Source: a virus. From it: a stretch of 64,000 nucleotides of DNA. The stretch is taken from IMG/VR virus record IMGVR_UViG_3300027973_000030, positions 1 to 64,000 of that record; one strand, given 5' to 3'. The notes below the pieces were generated by a model. The model was not told the origin of the DNA. It saw nothing but the letters and a program-made list of their open reading frames with translations, and ran no database searches. This document shows positions 49,740-58,046 of this stretch, in pieces. The first letter of the stretch is position 1. Each line of letters starts with the position of its first letter. A program made the position numbers and the translations under genes.

Positions 49740-50812
49740 GTATAAAACCCATAGATGATAGAGCTTACGGTGCTAGAAACTATTCAGAAATTCTAGCAGA
49801 AGGTTTAGGTTATATCAATGACAGAAGACATGGTAGGATTAAGTCCTTTAAAACACCATGGTTAGGTTTTAACAGAGCCGGTATAAACGGATTAGAATGG
49901 GGGTCACTACTTACTATTGGTGCAAGACCTGGTAGTGGTAAGACAATGATTTCTAGTCAGATATTACGTGAAGCTCATAAACAAAACCCCGATCAAGATT
50001 TTAACATATTAGAATTCCAATTTGAAATGGGTGCTAAACAATCAGCATCTAGAGCATTTGCTGCAGAAGTAGCTTTGGATTATAATGTTGTGTTAAGTAC
50101 TGATCGTCAATTAGATGACTACGTATATGGATTGATGCAAACACATCTTGCTGAAGTTAAAGCAATGGAAGCTGTTGGCATACGTAGAATACAAATTAAC
50201 AAACCTCTCACTAACAAAGAGATAGTTGATGCTGTACATTTATATTATAATAAACTTGGTGGTAAGCCAATGATTATTACAATAGATCATAGCTGGTTAA
50301 TCAAGAAAAATGCAGACGAGAGAGAAAAGATTGCAACACTCTACAATACAGTAGAAGCATTAATGCAACTTAAGAATGAACTTCCTGTAATTATTATAAT
50401 GCTTACACAGCTTAATAGAACTATAGATGATCCATCTAGAAAAAATCCAGGTTCTGTAGGTAACTTTCCTACATCATCAGATATCTTTGGTGGTGACGCT
50501 CTTATGCAAGGTTCAGATATGGTTGCAGTTTTAAACCGTCCGTATAAATCGGACATTAAAATCTACGGACCAAAATCATATGAATGTAAATCTGAAGATG
50601 TATTCATGCATCTATTAAAAAACAGAAATAATTCAGATGATAACAATCTCATCTATTTAAAAATGGATGGTGTAAGACAGCGTATGATAGAAGTAGCAGA
50701 ACCAGTTTCAAGAAACGCTTCTGGTAACTCTGGTACAGGAAAACCAAAAGGAAGATCTATTGGTCAATTTACAACAGGTAATGTCTCTGCCGACATCGGG
50801 GACGAATTATAA
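49736..50812 (+). CDS. dnaB: Replicative DNA helicase, DnaB-like
   Basis: A 358-residue helicase with the RecA-type core of DnaB. Walker A is LTIGARPGSGKTMISSQILR (residues ~59-78). It goes on with NILEFQFEMGAKQSASRAFA, Walker B MIITIDHSWLIKK (residues ~180-192), and IMLTQLNRTIDDPSRKNPGS carrying the Q motif H3. The N-terminal domain of DnaB is missing; the core is typical of phage helicases. Residues ~245-255 include DIFGGDALMQGSDM, the DnaB 'GS' motif. It unwinds the fork together with the primase encoded downstream. Confidence 0.92.
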   Translation: MSIKPIDDRAYGARNYSEILAEGLGYINDRRHGRIKSFKTPWLGFNRAGINGLEWGSLLTIGARPGSGKTMISSQILREAHKQNPDQDFNILEFQFEMGAKQSASRAFAAEVALDYNVVLSTDRQLDDYVYGLMQTHLAEVKAMEAVGIRRIQINKPLTNKEIVDAVHLYYNKLGGKPMIITIDHSWLIKKNADEREKIATLYNTVEALMQLKNELPVIIIMLTQLNRTIDDPSRKNPGSVGNFPTSSDIFGGDALMQGSDMVAVLNRPYKSDIKIYGPKSYECKSEDVFMHLLKNRNNSDDNNLIYLKMDGVRQRMIEVAEPVSRNASGNSGTGKPKGRSIGQFTTGNVSADIGDEL

Positions 50813-50843
50813 CAAAATACATTAACATTTAAAACAAAAGCAC

Positions 50844-51416
50844 ATGTCAAACTTTATGTCAGATGATGAACATAAGGAATGGAAAAAAGCTAAGCTTGAC
50901 GCCATCCGTGATTATCATCAAGAATTAATTGATGATCTTAAAATCTTAAGAACAGATTTTAACATGAAGATGCCGTTCTACAATTCTCGTGGTGAGATGG
51001 TAGTAGGTATCTTTGCATCAGAGTTTAAAAAAGAAAAAGGTTTCTTCTTTGAACTAGTAACTAGAGGTTTAGAACCTATCAACACTGAAAGAACAGTATA
51101 CAGAGTTCAACCAAGTGTAACATTTCAAGATGAATATGAACTAAATGAAAAAGGTTCGTATCTTGTGTCACTGGATGAATTAAGAACTGTTAATCCACAG
51201 TCAGTAGCAATTAGTAAATCTTCTGCTGTTACTAGCAGTGATAGATTTAATACTAAGCAACCAACAGCTCCTACACCAGATGTTATGTACAAAGCTCCAG
51301 CACCTATGGAAGACGCTCCTTATAGTGAAATGACTATAAGAGACTATTACGCTATACATACAGGTAAGCCTGTTAGTGTTAAAACATGGTTAAACGAACT
51401 TATAAAACAAAAATAA
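50844..51416 (+). CDS. Replication-block protein of unknown function
   Basis: A 190-residue protein with an N-terminal helix (MSNFMSDDEHKEWKKAKLDA), a beta-rich middle (MVVGIFASEFKKEKGFFFEL) and a disordered linker with PTAPTPDV, ending in a helix. It starts 31 nt after DnaB and ends 1 nt before the Sak4-like gene. It may be a recombination or SSB partner. Unrecognised. Confidence 0.6.
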   Translation: MSNFMSDDEHKEWKKAKLDAIRDYHQELIDDLKILRTDFNMKMPFYNSRGEMVVGIFASEFKKEKGFFFELVTRGLEPINTERTVYRVQPSVTFQDEYELNEKGSYLVSLDELRTVNPQSVAISKSSAVTSSDRFNTKQPTAPTPDVMYKAPAPMEDAPYSEMTIRDYYAIHTGKPVSVKTWLNELIKQK

Positions 51417-51417
51417 T

Positions 51418-52101
51418 ATGGGACAAGGAATTTTAGTAATTGCAGAATCAGGTAGTGGTAAATCCACTAGTATAGAAAAACTAGATCCAAAAGAAACGTT
51501 TATTATCAACATTGCTAATAAACCATTACCTTTCAGAGGTTGGAGAAAAAACTATACTATTTGGTCTAAGGATAATCCTGCTGGTAACATGTATGATAAA
51601 GCTTCACCTGCAAATATTGAGGCAGCTTTAAAATATATCAGTGAGAAACGTCCAGAGATTAAGAACATTATAATTGATGACTTTCAATACATGAGCTCAT
51701 TTGAGTTCTTTGAAAGAGTAGACGAGAAAGGTTATGAGAAATTCACACAGATCGGTGCACATTTAGCTCGTATAGCTAGACTACCTAAAGATCTTAGAGA
51801 AGACCTTATGATATTCATCTTAACCCATGCAGAAGAATCTACTGATATGGAAGGTAAAAAGAAGTTTAAAGCAAAAACTATTGGTAAAATGGTTGATGAA
51901 AAACTTACTTTAGAAGGATTATTTTCCATAGTTTTGTTTGGTAAAGTAAAAAAAGACAAAGACGGTAACATCAGATATGTATTTGAGACATCTAACAATG
52001 GTGAAAATACATGTAAGTCTCCTAGAGGGATGTTTGAGTCATTTGAGATAGCTAATGATCTGCAACTTGTAAAAGAAGCAATTACAGCTTATGAAAACTA
52101 G
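51418..52101 (+). CDS. Sak4-like RecA-fold ATPase
   Basis: A 227-residue ATPase. Walker A is LVIAESGSGKSTSIEKLDP (residues ~6-24), Walker B IKNIIIDDFQYM (residues ~80-91), with DLMIFILTHAEEST and the VDEKLTLEGLF element typical of this phage family. Sak4-like proteins are recombinases/annealing helpers of RecA ancestry, usually next to an SSB gene as here. Ends in TAG. Confidence 0.82.
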   Translation: MGQGILVIAESGSGKSTSIEKLDPKETFIINIANKPLPFRGWRKNYTIWSKDNPAGNMYDKASPANIEAALKYISEKRPEIKNIIIDDFQYMSSFEFFERVDEKGYEKFTQIGAHLARIARLPKDLREDLMIFILTHAEESTDMEGKKKFKAKTIGKMVDEKLTLEGLFSIVLFGKVKKDKDGNIRYVFETSNNGENTCKSPRGMFESFEIANDLQLVKEAITAYEN

Positions 52102-52139
52102 TGTATAAATTAAACGTTTAATATTTAAATTCAAACAAC

Positions 52140-52751
52140 ATGTTCAGCACAAAAGGACAAGAAGTCAAAGCAACAGGTGGAGTACAAAAGTCTCTACAAT
52201 CAGGAGTAGTTTACGCACATATCTATAGTGCGTTAGTAAGAGATTCTAAAGGTACTGGTAAAAAGTCCTTAGAATTAGTTTTAGAAACCCCGCCTATAGA
52301 CGGTTTTGAGGGTTGGGCAATCAGTAAAGATGATTTAGAAGGACCTAAGTTTAAAGGTCAGTCATCAAGAGTATCTGCAAGTATCTGGATAGATACATTT
52401 AATGAGACTAGTCCATCTAAAAATGAGATTATGAACAAGCTTAGCGTTATTGCTGTAGAACTAGGTCTTAAAGACGAGTTAGATAAAATTAACGCATCTA
52501 GTATTGAAGACTGGGTTGCTCAAGTAGCAAACCTATTGAAAGGTAAAGATTTATATTTCTTCTTAAAAGGAACTGAAGAAGAGTATAATGGTAAGACTAT
52601 AATTAAATTATCTTTACCTAAGTATAAATTTGCAGCTGCAGATGAAGCTAAGTTAGATAAATTTGATAAGACTAATCAATATCATTATAAAGCTATGCAA
52701 ACTAAAGCTGTAGCTAGCTTTGAGCCAGCTAATGATGATTTTGAAATGTAA
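52140..52751 (+). CDS. Single-stranded DNA-binding protein (putative)
   Basis: A 203-residue protein with an OB-fold-like first half (GVVYAHIYSALVRDSKGTGK, then LELVLETPPIDGF), a helical centre and an acidic end FEPANDDFEM. An acidic tip with terminal aromatic residue is typical of SSB proteins that recruit partners. It lies between Sak4 and the primase, a standard place for SSB in phage. A DUF2815-type SSB is a possible match. Single gene before a strong terminator. Confidence 0.68.
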   Translation: MFSTKGQEVKATGGVQKSLQSGVVYAHIYSALVRDSKGTGKKSLELVLETPPIDGFEGWAISKDDLEGPKFKGQSSRVSASIWIDTFNETSPSKNEIMNKLSVIAVELGLKDELDKINASSIEDWVAQVANLLKGKDLYFFLKGTEEEYNGKTIIKLSLPKYKFAAADEAKLDKFDKTNQYHYKAMQTKAVASFEPANDDFEM

Positions 52752-52771
52752 GTTGGATTAGTAAATATAAC

Positions 52772-52802
52772 GGGGGGTGTTTCTACACTCCCCTATTTTT
52801 TT
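52772..52802 (+). terminator. Intrinsic terminator after SSB-like gene
   Basis: GGGGGGTGT (52772-52780, first G outside the C run) pairs with ACACTCCCC (52785-52793), including one G-T pair, around TTCT, followed by TATTTTTTTT. The next start codon is at 52821. Confidence 0.88.
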
Positions 52803-52820
52803 TAATTTAAAAACTGTGTT

Positions 52821-53801
52821 ATGTTTAAGACCAAAAACTTGGTACATGACATTAAAGATGTACCAGTAGCATGGATATTTGAACATTTCTGCAAATTAAA
52901 AGAAAAGCTTAATGGTCACGATGTAAAGATAAAGTCTCTCTTCAATTTGAAAGAGCGTACACCAAGTATGTGTATATATTATGACGCTAAGAAATCTTCT
53001 TACCGTTATAAAGACTTCTCATCAGGCAAAGGTGGTTCAGCAATAGATCTTGTAAAAGATATTGAAAACTTATCTTACTACAAAGCTTGTTCTTTAGTTG
53101 TAGAAAAGTACAATGACTTCGTACTTCACAACAATGGGGGTTATGACTTACAAGAATTTAAACAAGCATCTAAGTATAAGGTAACTACCTATATATTTAG
53201 ATCGTGGAATACCCAAGATCAATATTTCTGGACCCAGTTTAATATTGGTACTAGACTTCTTGAAGAGTATCAAGTGAGACCTTTATCAGCATACACTATG
53301 CACAAAGATAATGATGGCAGTCCTATAGACTTAACCATTAAAGGTAATTACTTATACGGTTATTTCAAGACAGACGGTACGCTGTATAAAATATACCAAC
53401 CTAAAACTTTAGATAAAAAGTTTATAAAGGTTGCAGATTATATACAGGGATCAGAACAATTAAAAAATCATAAGTGGTTGATAATCACATCCTCTCTTAA
53501 AGATCTAATGGCATTAAGAAGTCTTAAACTGCCTTTAGATATAATAGCTCCAGACTCAGAGAACACTGTTATACGTAAAGAAGTCATGGAAGGATACATT
53601 AACAAATACGAAAAAGTAATTGTTATGTTTGACTTTGATGACCCCGGTATTAAAGCTATGGAAAAGTACAAAGAACTGTATCCAGAGATTGAACATACTG
53701 CTTTACCTATGAGTAAAGACCCTGCAGATTCTATTAAAGACTACGGTGCCAAAGAAGTCTACTACCGTATAGTCCCATTATTAAACAAAAAAATTGTTTA
53801 G
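52821..53801 (+). CDS. DnaG-type primase
   Basis: A 326-residue primase. The N-terminal ~95 residues look like the DnaG CHC2 zinc domain (IKSLFNLKERTPSMCIYYDA, then YRYKDFSSGKGGSAIDLVKD) but without the zinc-binding Cys set. Residues ~215-290 form a Toprim domain, with KVIVMFDFDDPGIKAMEKYK as the DxDxxG motif and DPADSIKDYG near the end. It makes RNA primers at the fork opened by the DnaB helicase. A classical archaeal-type primase is ruled out by the Toprim motif. Confidence 0.85.
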   Translation: MFKTKNLVHDIKDVPVAWIFEHFCKLKEKLNGHDVKIKSLFNLKERTPSMCIYYDAKKSSYRYKDFSSGKGGSAIDLVKDIENLSYYKACSLVVEKYNDFVLHNNGGYDLQEFKQASKYKVTTYIFRSWNTQDQYFWTQFNIGTRLLEEYQVRPLSAYTMHKDNDGSPIDLTIKGNYLYGYFKTDGTLYKIYQPKTLDKKFIKVADYIQGSEQLKNHKWLIITSSLKDLMALRSLKLPLDIIAPDSENTVIRKEVMEGYINKYEKVIVMFDFDDPGIKAMEKYKELYPEIEHTALPMSKDPADSIKDYGAKEVYYRIVPLLNKKIV

Positions 53802-53834
53802 ACTCACCTATCTTTGTAAGAACAAATAATATTT

Positions 53835-54227
53835 ATGCCAAGAAAAATAGCTAGACCACGTAAAACTACAGTAGATAAAACAAGAAATGCTGGTACTATG
53901 ACAGAATCAGTTTTTTGGAGTTTTATACGTAGTACATTGAGACAAAAGTCAAGATGGTGGAAGCCAATTACACAATGTAAAATAGATGCTCGTAGACCTT
54001 ATAAAGGACCTAACAAACGGCAGAAGTTTGAATATGAATGTAATGCTTGTCATAAGTGGTTTCCTGAAAAGAAAATCAACGTAGATCATATAATAGGAGC
54101 AGGTAGTCTTAAATGTAGTAATGACCTTCCAGGTTTTGTAGATAGATTGTTCTGTGAACAAGAGAACTTACAAGTACTATGTGAAACATGTCATGATGCT
54201 AAAACTAAATTAGAAAAACTAAAGTAA
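53835..54227 (+). CDS. HNH endonuclease
   Basis: A 130-residue protein with a basic N-terminus and an HNH core: YECNACHKWFPEKKINVDHI (residues ~66-85; CxxC and DHI), then LQVLCETCHDAKTKLEKLK (CxxCH). This ββα-metal motif is complete. It could be a homing-type nuclease or part of the DNA processing of the phage. The second HNH gene of this window is at 33121. Confidence 0.85.
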   Translation: MPRKIARPRKTTVDKTRNAGTMTESVFWSFIRSTLRQKSRWWKPITQCKIDARRPYKGPNKRQKFEYECNACHKWFPEKKINVDHIIGAGSLKCSNDLPGFVDRLFCEQENLQVLCETCHDAKTKLEKLK

Positions 54228-54228
54228 A

Positions 54229-54384
54229 ATGGAAGACCCAATTATTGAAGCTGTCATAGAACAGATGAGAAAAGACTTTGAGATGGATGACGTAACAGCT
54301 ATATATGAGTTGTTAGAGTTCACACCAAAGAAGAATTTACTAGGTTATTTACCAGAAGAAATTTCAGAACAATTAGAAAACTAA
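54229..54384 (+). CDS. Small acidic protein (51 aa)
   Basis: Reading MEDPIIEAVIEQMRKDFEMD, then an acidic C-terminus, stop at 54382-54384. It starts 1 nt after the HNH stop and fills the gap to the next gene. Helical with the pattern of small regulators; no family. Confidence 0.6.
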   Translation: MEDPIIEAVIEQMRKDFEMDDVTAIYELLEFTPKKNLLGYLPEEISEQLEN

Positions 54385-54389
54385 ATACT

Positions 54390-54626
54390 ATGGCAATATA
54401 TAGTAATGAAACAGACCCAAATGTTAATGATTGGGATAAGTCAGAAGATGCACAGATATCTAAGCAGGAACTATTAAATAAAGCTGCTGAGCTAAAAAAC
54501 TGTAATGACTTAATTAAAGAATTAGTAGCTCTCCTTGAATATGAGGAAGCTCTAACTGTAGATCCAAGATCCCAACAGAGGATGAGTGCTAAACTAATAG
54601 AACTAGGATTATGGCCATCAAGATAA
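54390..54626 (+). CDS. Small helical protein
   Basis: A 78-residue helical, acidic protein (MAIYSNETDPNVNDWDKSED). It overlaps the next gene by 16 nt. Function unknown. Confidence 0.55.
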   Translation: MAIYSNETDPNVNDWDKSEDAQISKQELLNKAAELKNCNDLIKELVALLEYEEALTVDPRSQQRMSAKLIELGLWPSR

Positions 54627-55111
54627 CTACAGAAGAAATAATAGCTAAGTATCCAAAGATATTTGAAGACTATCCTGGTAATCCAGGAAGATGTAATTGG
54701 CATGGTGTACCGACAGGTTGGTTACCAATTATAGATGACTTGTGTGGTTCTATACAAGAATACATAGATCATCATAGATACTCTATAGACAATCCTGATT
54801 ATATAGAAGGATCTACATGGAACTATGATGATATAACTACGCATAAATCTATAATGGTATCTCATGATCAAGTTACCTGCACACAGATGAAAGAAAAGTT
54901 TGGTGGACTCAGATTCTATGAAAATGGTGCAGATAAAAAAGTAGATGGTATGATACACTATGCAGAATACTTAGCTGATAATACATGCCAAGATTGCGGT
55001 TCTAGAGAAGATCTAGGAAGAACATCAGGTTGGATTTCTACAATATGTAGAACCTGTGCAATTGGTAATGGTGATAGAGCTATGGCAGCATGGAAATCTT
55101 TAAACGAATAA
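54611..55111 (+). CDS. Phage zinc-ribbon protein family (WHGVPTGW/EKFGGLRFY type)
   Basis: A 166-residue protein. It has YPKIFEDYPGN near the N-terminus, CNWHGVPTGWLPIIDDLCGS, then QMKEKFGGLRFYENGAD and a CxxC pair followed by another (TCQDCGSREDLG, ICRTC). This combination is a common phage hypothetical family in which a C-terminal zinc ribbon follows an EKFGGLRFY motif. Its function is not established. Confidence 0.75.
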   Translation: MAIKITTEEIIAKYPKIFEDYPGNPGRCNWHGVPTGWLPIIDDLCGSIQEYIDHHRYSIDNPDYIEGSTWNYDDITTHKSIMVSHDQVTCTQMKEKFGGLRFYENGADKKVDGMIHYAEYLADNTCQDCGSREDLGRTSGWISTICRTCAIGNGDRAMAAWKSLNE

Positions 55112-55112
55112 T

Positions 55113-55469
55113 ATGGCAGATATAGATCAAGAAATAGATCATAACTCAGCATTCAGAAGACTGATGGCTGATCCTGAATATCAAAAAATGCAGCAAGATT
55201 TTCAGAAAAGACATGATGCAGAAATAGAAATATTAAGTAATGATATGACAGCTGATATGTTAGCTGATATCCGTGATTGGAGATGTGGTACAGGACCAGA
55301 TGATCCTAATACTCACTCATGGAGAGGTGTAGCAGCACAATTTTATGAAAAATATCCTGAATTTAGCTACTCACATAGTATAATGTCTAGTAATCAAATA
55401 TCAGGTATGATGTTATGTCAAGTGGCACAAGAGCTACTAAAACAAGATAACTCTGAAGGATGGAATTAA
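55113..55469 (+). CDS. Phage protein with WRGVAAQFYEKYPE motif
   Basis: A 118-residue protein. The second half has DDPNTHSWRGVAAQFYEKYP, and an N-terminal helical part. This segment is known from hypothetical phage proteins. Directly follows the previous gene (1 nt). Confidence 0.55.
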   Translation: MADIDQEIDHNSAFRRLMADPEYQKMQQDFQKRHDAEIEILSNDMTADMLADIRDWRCGTGPDDPNTHSWRGVAAQFYEKYPEFSYSHSIMSSNQISGMMLCQVAQELLKQDNSEGWN

Positions 55470-55481
55470 AACTTTAATGTT

Positions 55482-55895
55482 ATGAACGGACTAGAACAAA
55501 TTGTATATAGTACCGCTACATGTAAAAAATGTGGTGATGTACTAGTCTCTAGACACAGACATAATTATGTTATGTGTACTTGTGATAATAAAACCATGCT
55601 AGATGGAGGTACAGAATACCAACGTTATGGTGGTGCTGATCTTGATTTAGTAGACTTATCTGCAACTGTATATCTTACAGACGGATTTGAAAAATGTAGA
55701 ACTGCTCCATTATGGGGAACACACGGTATAAACGGTGATGAACCGTATAAACAAATGTCTGTATCAGAAATGAATGATGGACATTTAGAAGCTGTTATTA
55801 AAGAATACGGACACAGAATGGAAAAATGGAGACTCGGCCTCATGCTACAAGAAGTAGAGAAGAGAGCTGAAGAATTAAATAACTCAATACAATAA
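55482..55895 (+). CDS. Zinc-ribbon protein with CxxC near the start
   Basis: A 137-residue protein. The N-terminal CKKCGDVLVSRHRHNYVMCTC contains CxxC and CxC, followed by a flat middle (GGTEYQRYGGADLDLVDLSA) and a C-terminal helical segment with HRMEKWRLGLMLQEVEKRAE. The opening resembles phage proteins 'CxxCGD...SxHRHxFVxC'. Role unknown. Confidence 0.6.
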   Translation: MNGLEQIVYSTATCKKCGDVLVSRHRHNYVMCTCDNKTMLDGGTEYQRYGGADLDLVDLSATVYLTDGFEKCRTAPLWGTHGINGDEPYKQMSVSEMNDGHLEAVIKEYGHRMEKWRLGLMLQEVEKRAEELNNSIQ

Positions 55896-55899
55896 CAAC

Positions 55900-56931
55900 A
55901 TGGAACTAGAAGATTTAATGGAAGAGTCTATAAAAATTATGCAAGATGATTTTTACAATAAGAAGTTTTACTTCTCATACAGTAGTTTAAATAAACTTCT
56001 TTGGAGCCCTGCAGTATTTCATAGCATGTATATACTTGGACTTAAAGAAGAACGTACAGATGCTCACTTAGTACAAGGTAAGATTGTGCACGCACTTCTA
56101 TTAGAAGAAGAAAAGTTTAATGACAACTTTATTGTTAGTCCAGGTAAACTACCGGGTGATGGTGTAAGAGCTGTTGTAGATAGAGTGTTTGCTCATCATA
56201 TAGAATTATCACAAAATGGTGACTTACGTACAAAACTAGATGAATTTGATCAAGCAGTTCTTGATGTTATGAAAGATATGAATTATTTTCAAGCATTAAA
56301 AACAGATCAGCAACGTCTAGATAAAATTATCAGTACAGAAACTACTAACTATTGGGATTTCTTAAAGACTAAAGGTAACAAGACTCTTATAGATCAAGAA
56401 ACATTTGATTTCTGTAAGTCAGCGGTAGAGCTAGTTAAGACTAACAAAAGTATATGCAAACTTATTGGTTGTAATAAAACTGAGTTTGATAATATAGATG
56501 TTAGAAACGAGTTGTTCTTACAAACTGAAGCAGGAGAAAAACCTTTTGGTATTAAAGGAATTATAGATAACTTAGTAATCAACCATGATGAAAAGATTAT
56601 ATATATTAATGATATTAAAACAACAAGTAAAGAACTAAAAGATTTTCCTGAAACTATTGAGTTTTATTCTTACTGGTTACAAGCTATAATCTATTGTAGC
56701 TTAGTGGCTAACGAGTATAAAGCTCAAATTGAATTAGGTGGTTATGAATTTAAATTTAACTTTGTAGTTATAGACAAGATGTTTCAAACATACGCTTTTC
56801 CTGTATCAGATGCTACATTAGCAAGCTGGTTAATGAGAATGAGAGAGGTTATGAATAAAGCAGAATGGCATTATGTAAATAAAAGTTATGATCTTCCGTA
56901 CGATTTTGCTACAGGTTCCGTAACTTTGTAA
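55900..56931 (+). CDS. PD-(D/E)XK exonuclease (RecE/YqaJ type)
   Basis: A 343-residue nuclease. A helix with the GKIVHALLLEEEKF segment (catalytic Glu/His helix) is followed by FGIKGIIDNLVIN (Asp) and IIYINDIKTTSKE (D-x-K, residues ~229-241), and YWLQAIIYCSL (QxxxY). This is the arrangement of RecE-like/DUF3799 exonucleases that make 3' overhangs for annealing, and it lies near SSB and Sak4 genes. It probably forms the recombination set of the phage. Confidence 0.85.
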   Translation: MELEDLMEESIKIMQDDFYNKKFYFSYSSLNKLLWSPAVFHSMYILGLKEERTDAHLVQGKIVHALLLEEEKFNDNFIVSPGKLPGDGVRAVVDRVFAHHIELSQNGDLRTKLDEFDQAVLDVMKDMNYFQALKTDQQRLDKIISTETTNYWDFLKTKGNKTLIDQETFDFCKSAVELVKTNKSICKLIGCNKTEFDNIDVRNELFLQTEAGEKPFGIKGIIDNLVINHDEKIIYINDIKTTSKELKDFPETIEFYSYWLQAIIYCSLVANEYKAQIELGGYEFKFNFVVIDKMFQTYAFPVSDATLASWLMRMREVMNKAEWHYVNKSYDLPYDFATGSVTL

Positions 56932-56944
56932 ACAAATTGTACAT

Positions 56945-57502
56945 ATGATAGAGAGCTTATATGGTAAATACTTTCAAAAGTCTAGGTCTTTTTTGTACCC
57001 AGCTTTAGGAATTAAAAAGAGCAGTAGCACCCATCCTACAGGTACTTATCTATCCCTTAAAGGAAAAATAGGTCCTGAAGACATGAAGCTTATCTGCAGT
57101 TATAAAAATAGTGAGACTGAAGGGTTTAAAGCATTTGAGGAAAAGATGTTACTCACTAATCCTTTATTTGAACAAGTCATCCCTATTCAAGATTATAAGC
57201 TCTATGTATTTGATTTTCAAATATATAAAGATGACTGGTTCAACTTTTTACTTGGAAAATATTCTAATTTATCAAATGTTCTGAAGAGAGCTATTAAAGC
57301 ATACTATGGTGAGAAATCATCTGAATACAACTACATGGAGTCATATCTGTTTCCCGAAAGGTTCCACGGCTTGTACGCTAAACTTTTAGATGTGGATATC
57401 AAAACAATAAAGTCAAGCGGTGGTGAGCTCTGTGACCCATGTAGTATTGAAAAAGAAACTTTAAAAATTCCTTTAGAACATTTGGTAATGTTAGATAAAT
57501 AA
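56945..57502 (+). CDS. Conserved phage protein of the replication block
   Basis: A 185-residue protein (MIESLYGKYFQKSRSFLYPA). It has ALGIKKSSSTHPTGTYLSLK and PERFHGLYAKLLDVDIKTIK near the C-terminus. Similar proteins travel with crAss-type PolB and nuclease genes (recollection). Not linked to a known activity. Confidence 0.6.
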   Translation: MIESLYGKYFQKSRSFLYPALGIKKSSSTHPTGTYLSLKGKIGPEDMKLICSYKNSETEGFKAFEEKMLLTNPLFEQVIPIQDYKLYVFDFQIYKDDWFNFLLGKYSNLSNVLKRAIKAYYGEKSSEYNYMESYLFPERFHGLYAKLLDVDIKTIKSSGGELCDPCSIEKETLKIPLEHLVMLDK

Positions 57503-57529
57503 GTAAATTTGTATACTAAAAAAACAACA

Positions 57530-57946
57530 ATGAATAAATCAATGATGCTAGTTACTTCTAGCTGGGGTCCTAGAAAAACCTTTAAACTTATGCCTATTAC
57601 ACCTGATGCTATCTATAACGAAGGGATATTTGACCCAGATAGCAAAGTGTTAGCTTTAATCGGTAAAGAGAAAAAACAGTCTTTACACATGTTAGCTAAG
57701 CTTAATGATTTAGGAGACCCACAAGAACTTAAGATTGGTAAAAGATCTAACGGTAAATCATATGCTGAAGAGCGTAAACCATTAGAGAGCTTTTATGAAT
57801 ACTATGTAGAGCATCCAGAAGAGATTGTTAATATTATTAATATGATTGCTATTAATGCAGACACATTTAATTATAAAGAACATATGGAATCTCCAGCTAC
57901 ACCTCCAGCAGGTCCAAAACATAGCGGGATTATTACAGAAGCGTAA
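57530..57946 (+). CDS. Conserved phage protein
   Basis: A 138-residue protein from MNKSMMLVTSSWGPRKTFKL; the earlier ATG at 57509 lies in the leader after the previous stop. It has SKVLALIGKEKKQSLHMLAK in the middle and an acidic C-terminus. Ends at a perfect terminator. Function unknown. Confidence 0.6.
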   Translation: MNKSMMLVTSSWGPRKTFKLMPITPDAIYNEGIFDPDSKVLALIGKEKKQSLHMLAKLNDLGDPQELKIGKRSNGKSYAEERKPLESFYEYYVEHPEEIVNIINMIAINADTFNYKEHMESPATPPAGPKHSGIITEA

Positions 57947-57976
57947 TTACTACTACTAGCTCCATCAATAACAACT

Positions 57977-58003
57977 AAGGGAAGAGAAATCTTCCCTTTT
58001 TTC
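57977..58003 (+). terminator. Perfect intrinsic terminator with GAAA tetraloop
   Basis: AAGGGAAGA (57977-57985), loop GAAA, TCTTCCCTT (57990-57998), followed by TTTTC. One of the clearest hairpins in the window. The polymerase gene starts 44 nt further. Confidence 0.92.
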
Positions 58004-58046
58004 AGCTTCATTAATACGGGGGGACAGCTTAACTGAACAAAAACTT

